DNA of 48,248 bases from Streptococcus suis (GTDB lineage: Bacteria; Bacillota; Bacilli; Lactobacillales; Streptococcaceae): the NCBI RefSeq assembly GCF_002960625.1, contig NZ_POJH01000040.1, forward strand, positions 1 to 48,248, read 5' to 3'. The translations under genes were made by a program, and so were the position numbers. Positions 43,376 through 48,248 of this stretch are shown here, piece after piece. Position 1 is the stretch's first letter. Every line of letters begins with the position of its first letter. The notes under the pieces were generated by a model that worked only from the letters and a program-made list of their open reading frames with translations, was not told where the DNA came from and ran no database searches.

Positions 43376-45655
43376 CTATTCACCTTTCTCAATCGGCGCT
43401 AAACTTGCTAGGACCTTCTTAAGTCCCATCTCTGGGAAATTGATTTTGAGTTCTTGGTTGCTGCCTATACCTGATACTTCAAGAACAGTTCCGCGACCCC
43501 ATTTCTTATGGACAGCGATGTCACCAACTGACCAGTTGGTGCCTGAGCCTGACGATTTGTTACTTGATGCGAATGGCATACTGCCTCCGAGCTTAGCCGA
43601 TGGTTGTACGGATGCTTTTCGGCCTTGCATGGCCTCTTGCAAACTCATGCCTTGTCCAAACTGTGTCGCTCTGCCATTGACATAAGAGGCCTTAAAGCTG
43701 GTATTGGCTGGACGAGCAAGACCTTGATAATCCAAAAGGTCGCTGGAGATTTCTCGAATAAAGCGGCTTGGCTGATTGTAGTTGCTGCGACCAAAAAGCA
43801 GGCGGGAGTTGGCATTGGTCAGATAAAGAGTCTGCTCTGCCCGTGTGATACCCACATAGGCAAGTCGACGTTCTTCTTCCAACTCATCCTCTTCTTCTGC
43901 TGCGCGACTGAGTGGAAAGACATTTTCCTCCATGCCAATCAAGAAGACAACTGGAAACTCCAGACCTTTTGCTGCGTGGAGGGTCATGAGGGTGACCTCC
44001 GATGCCTCACGGCTATCGTCGTCCGTATCAGCAATCAATGCCAAATCAAGCAGGAAACGAGTCAAGCGATCCAAACCTGTTTCTTCCTCCTCAATATCCT
44101 TCTCATCGAAGTTTTTGGTCACAGATAGGAATTCTTGGATGTTTTCAATGCGAGCATTGGCTTCCAACGTGTTCTGAGCTGCAAGGGCATCGACATAGCC
44201 TGTTTGCCGCAAGACAGCCTCGACTACTTGGGTCACGGTCAAGTCATCCAGTTGATTGCGGAGCTTATAGAGAAGGTTAGCTAGGTCGAATACTGCCTGC
44301 GCTGCCTTGCCCTTGACTGGTGACAACATAATATCCTGCGAAGCTTCCAATAAGGACATGCCATGTGTATTGGCAAAATCGCGGATCTTATCGACTGTGC
44401 CAGGTCCCACACCACGCTTTGGCTCGTTGACAATACGTTCATAGGAGATATTATCCGATGGATTTGCAATGATATTCAAATAAGAAATCACATCCCGAAT
44501 TTCCTTACGGCTGTAGAACTTAGTGCCTCCAACCATGGTATAAGGAATGTTGGACTTAAGCAGAGCCTCTTCAATGGTACGGGACTGGGCATTGGTTCGA
44601 TAAAGAACGGCAAAATCCTTATAAGCCTTACCTTCTCGATGCAACTGGTCAATCTGCCCTGCGACAAAAATCGCCTCGTCATTTTCATCTCTGGCACGAT
44701 AATAGGTAATCAAATCACCTTGAGCATTCTGAGTCCAGAGTTTCTTAGGACGACGGTTGCGGTTGTTTTCGATGACTTCATTGGCTGCCTGCAAAACAGT
44801 CTTGGTCGAGCGGTAGTTCTCCTCCAGAAGAACGACCTTGCTCTCAGGGTAATCCTTTTCAAAGTCTAGAATATTTTGCATATCCGCCCCACGCCAGCCG
44901 TAGATAGACTGGTCTGCATCACCGACCACACAGATATTCTTGAAACGCGATGCCAAGAGCTTGACCAACTGGTACTGGGCATGGTTGGTATCCTGATACT
45001 CATCGACATGGATGTACTGGAATTTCTGCTGGTAATAGGTCAGGACCTCTGGATTTTGGTCAAAAAGGCGGAGCGTTAACATGATCAAATCATCAAAGTC
45101 AACAGCCTCTGACTGCCGCAGTTCCTTTTGGTAAGCTGTATAGCATTTGGCAACAATCTGCGTGTATAGATCGCCAGCCTGGGCCTCATAAGCCTTGTCA
45201 TCAATCAAGTCATTTTTGGCATTGGAAATAGTTCCCAGGATAGAACGTTCACTCCACTTTTTCGGATCTAAATTAAGATTTTTCAAAATCCGTTTCATGA
45301 GTGTGCGCTGCTCACCAGGGTCTACAATCGTAAAATTACGATTATAGCCAATATGGTCGGCATCACGACGTAAAATACGGACACACATGGAGTGGAAGGT
45401 AGCAATCAAGCAATCCTGAGTTGCAGGATTGAGGGCATAGGCCCGCTCCTTCATCTCCCGTGCCGCCTTGTTTGTAAAGGTAATGGCCAAGATGTTCCAC
45501 GGGTTTACCATCTTTTCATCAATCAAGTAAGCGATACGATGGGTCAGAACACGGGTTTTGCCCGAACCAGCCCCTGCCATAATCAAAAGCGGGCCTTCAG
45601 TTGTCTGCACCGCTTCTGCCTGTCTGTCATTCATTCCGTTTAATAATAGGTTCAT
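43376..45655 (-). CDS. pcrA: ATP-dependent DNA helicase PcrA (UvrD-like)
   Basis: SF1A helicase for repair and rolling-circle replication, 759 residues. Motif I is GAGSGKTRVL (about 31-40), motif II VDEYQDTN, motif III GDADQSIYGWRGAD, motif IV ENYRS, motif V LMTLHAAKGLEFPVVF and motif VI YVGITRAEQ; the C-terminal tail has a Tudor-like DIAVHKKWGRGTVLE that binds RNA polymerase in PcrA. Full length. Located upstream of the GIY-YIG, zinc-ribbon and YjjG genes. Confidence 0.96.
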   Translation of the reverse strand: MNLLLNGMNDRQAEAVQTTEGPLLIMAGAGSGKTRVLTHRIAYLIDEKMVNPWNILAITFTNKAAREMKERAYALNPATQDCLIATFHSMCVRILRRDADHIGYNRNFTIVDPGEQRTLMKRILKNLNLDPKKWSERSILGTISNAKNDLIDDKAYEAQAGDLYTQIVAKCYTAYQKELRQSEAVDFDDLIMLTLRLFDQNPEVLTYYQQKFQYIHVDEYQDTNHAQYQLVKLLASRFKNICVVGDADQSIYGWRGADMQNILDFEKDYPESKVVLLEENYRSTKTVLQAANEVIENNRNRRPKKLWTQNAQGDLITYYRARDENDEAIFVAGQIDQLHREGKAYKDFAVLYRTNAQSRTIEEALLKSNIPYTMVGGTKFYSRKEIRDVISYLNIIANPSDNISYERIVNEPKRGVGPGTVDKIRDFANTHGMSLLEASQDIMLSPVKGKAAQAVFDLANLLYKLRNQLDDLTVTQVVEAVLRQTGYVDALAAQNTLEANARIENIQEFLSVTKNFDEKDIEEEETGLDRLTRFLLDLALIADTDDDSREASEVTLMTLHAAKGLEFPVVFLIGMEENVFPLSRAAEEEDELEEERRLAYVGITRAEQTLYLTNANSRLLFGRSNYNQPSRFIREISSDLLDYQGLARPANTSFKASYVNGRATQFGQGMSLQEAMQGRKASVQPSAKLGGSMPFASSNKSSGSGTNWSVGDIAVHKKWGRGTVLEVSGIGSNQELKINFPEMGLKKVLASLAPIEKGE

Positions 45656-45674
45656 TTTCTCATACTTTCTTAGA

Positions 45675-45840
45675 ACATATATTTACAAGTGAAATACTTC
45701 TATGATAAAGATTGCTGTTTTGCTCATCAAGGCAGTTTTTTTTGAAGGACTAGCAACTATATTTCAAAAAAACTAACGATGACTAGCTGAAAAACTAGCC
45801 TTAGATGGAAGTGCTACACTGCGAATATAGATTCTTAATT
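45675..45840. repeat. Intergenic repeat, copy B
   Basis: Diverged copy of the 40905-41030 repeat, about 30 nt longer because of an insertion around 45755-45787 (GGACTAGCAACTATATTTCA and following). It sits between pcrA and nox in the same orientation as copy A relative to the minus-strand genes. The remaining sequence 45841-45900 holds a TATAAT (about 45854-45859, minus strand) that may be the pcrA promoter. Confidence 0.6.
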
Positions 45841-45903
45841 TTCATTCTCTCCATTATACCAAAAAATCTCTCGATAGGCAGTTCAATGTGATAGATGGCA
45901 AGC

Positions 45904-45934
45904 AAAAAAGCCCAGAGTCATCTCTGAGCTTTTG
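45904..45934 (-). terminator. Terminator of nox
   Basis: AAAAGCTCAGAG / CTCTGGGCTTTT stem with an ATGA loop, then TT, on the minus strand. Confidence 0.85.
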
Positions 45935-45945
45935 TATTCAATTAA

Positions 45946-47313
45946 TTATTCAGCACCCAAGGCAGCTACTGTGATGTAGTTGTATGGTTTGTTGAAGTGT
46001 GGCAAGAAGAACAAGTCTGTCAATGCCAATTTTTCGATTGTTACGCCTTCTTGGATTGCCAATGAGAAGAGGTGGATGCCCATTGAGATATCTTCACGAG
46101 CAGCCATTTGCGCACCAAGGATACGACGTGAATCTTTATCGTAAACGATCTTGATAGTTACTGGGAAGTTACCGTGCTCCATGAATTCTGGTTTTTGGTT
46201 GTCTGTTACTTCAGTAACAGCAGCGTTCAAACCAAGACGAGTAGCTTTTTCAAGTGTCAAACCTGTTGATACAAGGTTAAGACCATAGATAGAGATACCG
46301 TTAGAACCTTGTACACCGATACCTTCAAGGTCAGTACCACAGATGTTGTGAGCCGCTACAATACCAGTACGTACTGCGTTTGAAGCCAAAGCGATGTAGC
46401 TTGTGTCGCCAGTAGCATTGTCGTAGATAGTTGCACAGTCACCGATAGCGTATACGCCTGGGATTGAAGTTTCTTGGCGTTTGTTTACAAGGAAGGCACC
46501 GTTACGGAAGCGCTCGATTCCTTCACCTGCAAATGTAGTGTTTGGACGGAAACCAACAGCCAAGATAACCATGTCAACATCGTATTCGTTCTTGTCAGTG
46601 ATGATTTTTTCAACTTTACCGTTACCAGCAACTTCTTGTACAGTCTCACCGAAGGCAAGTTTGATACCATTTTCTTCCATGTTTTTGGCCATAAGGTCTG
46701 ACAAGTCGCGGTCATAGTAACCAGCCAAACATGTGTCTACAACGTCGATAAGGATAACTTCTTTACCTTTACGTTGGAAAGCTTCAGCAAGTTCAACACC
46801 GATGTAGCCAGCACCAACAACTGCTACGCGGTTGATGTCTTTGTTTTTCAATTTTTCAATAACATCAGCTGAGTTTTGGTACAATTTAACGAATTGCAAG
46901 TTTTCAAGAGTTGCTTCAAATTCAAGAGAACCTTCTTTGATTGCAGCACCTTTGATTGGTGGCAAGATTGGTTGTGAACCTGTAGCGAAGAGAAGTTTGT
47001 CGTAAGCTTCAACGTGTTCTTGGCCGTTTACAAGTGCAGTAACTGTTTTTGCTTCGTAGTCGATAGCTGTAACAGGTGACTCCATGTAGACTTTCGCACC
47101 AAGGCTCTCAAGTTGTTCTTTATCTGAGTAGAAAAGTCCTTCTGGACCAGCAATTTGCTCACCAATCCACAAAGCCATACCACAACCCAAGAATGAGATG
47201 TTTGAGTTTTGGTCAAATACAACGATTTCGTTTTCCTGACCGTAGTTTGTCAACATAGTTTTGATTGCGGCAGTACCTGCGTGGTTAGCACCGACAACAA
47301 CGATTTTAGACAT
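45946..47313 (-). CDS. nox: Water-forming NADH oxidase Nox
   Basis: FAD enzyme that reduces O2 to water with NADH, protecting streptococci from oxygen and regenerating NAD+. 455 residues. The N-terminal FAD fold starts [15 protein letters not shown]; the single redox-active Cys is in [11 protein letters not shown] (about 39-49), typical of NOX-2; the NADH fold has [15 protein letters not shown], and YAIGDCA binds FAD. Full length. Near-consensus promoter upstream. Confidence 0.95.
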   Translation of the reverse strand: MSKIVVVGANHAGTAAIKTMLTNYGQENEIVVFDQNSNISFLGCGMALWIGEQIAGPEGLFYSDKEQLESLGAKVYMESPVTAIDYEAKTVTALVNGQEHVEAYDKLLFATGSQPILPPIKGAAIKEGSLEFEATLENLQFVKLYQNSADVIEKLKNKDINRVAVVGAGYIGVELAEAFQRKGKEVILIDVVDTCLAGYYDRDLSDLMAKNMEENGIKLAFGETVQEVAGNGKVEKIITDKNEYDVDMVILAVGFRPNTTFAGEGIERFRNGAFLVNKRQETSIPGVYAIGDCATIYDNATGDTSYIALASNAVRTGIVAAHNICGTDLEGIGVQGSNGISIYGLNLVSTGLTLEKATRLGLNAAVTEVTDNQKPEFMEHGNFPVTIKIVYDKDSRRILGAQMAAREDISMGIHLFSLAIQEGVTIEKLALTDLFFLPHFNKPYNYITVAALGAE

Positions 47314-47357
47314 AAGTAAAATCTCACTTTCAAAATAAATATTTTTTTACATCATCC

Positions 47358-47387
47358 ATTATACTACAAATTTGTTACCGATTTCAA
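47358..47387 (-). promoter_or_regulatory. Promoter of nox
   Basis: -35 TTGAAA (47382-47387), 18 nt, -10 TATAAT (47358-47363) on the minus strand. Confidence 0.8.
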
Positions 47388-47418
47388 AATTTTTGCTCAG
47401 AAAATCACATTTTTTTCT

Positions 47419-47505
47419 TTAAACCTGTTGGTAAGCCTTAAAAGCAGCCTAAACATAGTCTACATTGTAGCCATTATTTTTTAAATCATTGCCAAAGACA
47501 GGTTG
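47419..47505 (-). pseudogene. Possible scrap of a protein-coding gene
   Basis: The minus strand reads QPVFGNDLKNNGYNVDYV, TAG, AAFKAYQQV, TAA, which looks protein-like but has an internal stop and no start. It could be the C-terminal end of a lost gene. I do not recognise the family. Nothing else is seen in this 300-nt gap apart from the nox promoter and two hairpins. Confidence 0.25.
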
Positions 47506-47516
47506 TCAACATAAAA

Positions 47517-47543
47517 AATCCCATAGGCACGAACTACGGGATT
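47517..47543 (-). terminator. Hairpin with T run, probable terminator
   Basis: AATCCC-TAG / CTA-GGGATT stem with one mismatch and a 7-nt loop, then TTTTTT on the minus strand. Confidence 0.6.
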
Positions 47544-47643
47544 CAACTAGTTAGATTGGGATTAACTAATTTAATTATACGCTAATGGTTGGTTGTTTAC
47601 AAATTCTTTTTAAATATAGATTGTTATAGCTTTTGACTATAAC

Positions 47644-47679
47644 AAAAAGAGCAGGGAAGAAAGTTTACTTCGCCACTCT
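47644..47679 (-). terminator. Possible terminator of the ATP-cone gene
   Basis: Imperfect stem GAG-GG-GAAG / CTTTC-CC-CTC followed by TTTTTG on the minus strand, 14 nt past the stop. Confidence 0.4.
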
Positions 47680-47692
47680 CCATATCTTTTCT

Positions 47693-48031
47693 TTATCGAA
47701 TTTGCTCAAAGCGCAAATGAACGACAATCTTGTCAGCATATCCATTGCGTTCCAAATCACGTTGCAAACGATAAGAAATATAATGTTCAGCTATGGTAAT
47801 ATAACCAGCATCCAATAAACGATGCTCAACTTGTGACTGAACCATGCTGATGGTTGGACGTTCTGTATGAGCTTCTTCCAAATCAAGCACAACTTTCTTC
47901 GTCACTTGAGCTAGGTTTTTCCGCCATGTATCGTCGATTACATATACAGTTTGAGCTGCCTTAATAATGGCTTGGTAAATTTTTTCTGGGTCAAATTCTA
48001 CAACTTCACCACTTCGTTTAATAACCTGCAT
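47693..48031 (-). CDS. Stand-alone ATP-cone domain protein
   Basis: 112 residues, starting MQVIKRSGEVVEFDPEKIYQAIIKAA, shown here as QVIKRSGEVVEFDPEKIY, the hallmark of ATP-cone domains that bind ATP/dATP in ribonucleotide reductases and in NrdR. The rest (about 50-112) completes the cone (HTERPTISMVQSQVEHRLLDAG, given as RPTISMVQSQVEHRLL) and ends VHLRFEQIR. There is no NrdR zinc finger and no reductase domain. SD AAAGGAG. A regulator or partner of ribonucleotide reductase is plausible; no nrd gene is in the window. Confidence 0.75.
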   Translation of the reverse strand: MQVIKRSGEVVEFDPEKIYQAIIKAAQTVYVIDDTWRKNLAQVTKKVVLDLEEAHTERPTISMVQSQVEHRLLDAGYITIAEHYISYRLQRDLERNGYADKIVVHLRFEQIR

Positions 48032-48074
48032 ATCTAACTCCTTTCCGGTTTTCAGTAAACCCTTTCATACTTCT

Positions 48075-48103
48075 ATTATCTAGGTTTTTCCGTATTTTGT
48101 CAA
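48075..48103 (-). promoter_or_regulatory. Promoter of the ATP-cone gene
   Basis: -35 TTGACA (48098-48103), 17 nt, -10 GATAAT (48075-48080) on the minus strand. Just upstream of the -35, 48110-48127 is identical over 18 nt (TTTTCATAAATTGGTCTA on plus) to 32343-32360 at the glmS operator. Confidence 0.7.
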
Positions 48104-48138
48104 GTTTTCTTTTCATAAATTGGTCTAACATTATTTTT

Positions 48139-48248
48139 CCTAAATTCTCAAAGTAAGTTCTAGTCTAACGCCAAAACTGGAAATTAGACTGAGACAAAAA
48201 AATAAGCTAGAACTTACTATGGGACAAGTTGGTAACTAATAATGAAAA
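48139..48248. repeat. Right arm of 110-bp inverted repeat
   Basis: Exact reverse complement of 4-113. The inner palindrome is at 48152-48218 with 12-bp ends. Both flanks of the window therefore enter the same repeated sequence from the same side. Confidence 0.85.

Noticed and set aside
43604..44869. Plus-strand frames opposite pcrA
   Set aside because: Shadows of pcrA without start signals or family similarity.

Overview
The window looks like a piece of low-GC Firmicutes chromosome from the genus Streptococcus, most likely Streptococcus suis or a close relative. The signs are the gene set and order (ciaRH next to a two-ATPase pst-phoU operon, spx-UPF0223-suhB-rsmF, truB-ribF, glmS, uvrB, ecsAB, pcrA, nox), strong SD sequences, canonical TTGACA/TATAAT promoters and TGN-TATAAT extended -10 elements. 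No rRNA, tRNA, CRISPR, prophage or complete insertion sequence was seen. The species is inferred from protein families recalled from memory, not from a search.

Layout. 1-390: one arm of a 110-bp inverted repeat that also forms the other end of the window, cutting short a lipoprotein gene. 391-3260: CiaH/CiaR two-component system and a secreted Met/Pro/Gly/Gln-repeat protein behind a CiaR-type promoter. 3290-8380: phosphate uptake operon pstS-pstC-pstA-pstB2-pstB1-phoU. 8400-13800: housekeeping block (rsmF, inositol-phosphatase family, UPF0223, spx, K+ channel, ribF, truB). 13840-18930: an accessory string of overlapping genes (DUF2130, AadA-like nucleotidyltransferase, a frameshifted hydrolase, DUF1858, DUF438-hemerythrin-PAS) plus a decayed SRPBCC/AHSA1 gene. 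19070-28150 (mostly plus strand): HAD phosphatase, pepT, DUF5684 protein, a PadR/DUF1700/DUF4097 envelope module, MarR-DUF1304, a split ThrE exporter, and mntE. 28180-33710 (minus): polar amino-acid ABC transporter, glmS with two NagR-type operators, a signal-peptidase-like protein that appears to lack its catalytic dyad, and an SGNH hydrolase. 33790-40340: FAD oxidoreductase, uvrB with a duplicated 5' end split by a membrane-protein gene, and ecsAB. 40346-48040: VOC protein, M15 carboxypeptidase lipoprotein, HAD nucleotidase, zinc ribbon, GIY-YIG, pcrA, nox and a stand-alone ATP-cone protein.

How the parts work together. Much of the window concerns the cell envelope and stress: CiaRH, Spx, phosphate supply, glucosamine-6-phosphate synthesis, peptidoglycan trimming, manganese export and oxygen reduction by Nox. 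The least ordinary observations are: (i) a uvrB 5' duplication in which two copies of the first 50 codons differ at 13 sites, all synonymous, so the copies probably come from different lineages; (ii) four start codons lying 6-7 nt from an extended -10 element with no SD, implying leaderless mRNAs; (iii) a near-ideal CiaR site controlling the repeat-rich secreted protein; (iv) a signal peptidase homologue with both catalytic positions replaced; (v) an 18-bp element shared by the glmS and ATP-cone promoters. I did not find a clear new defence system or mobile island.
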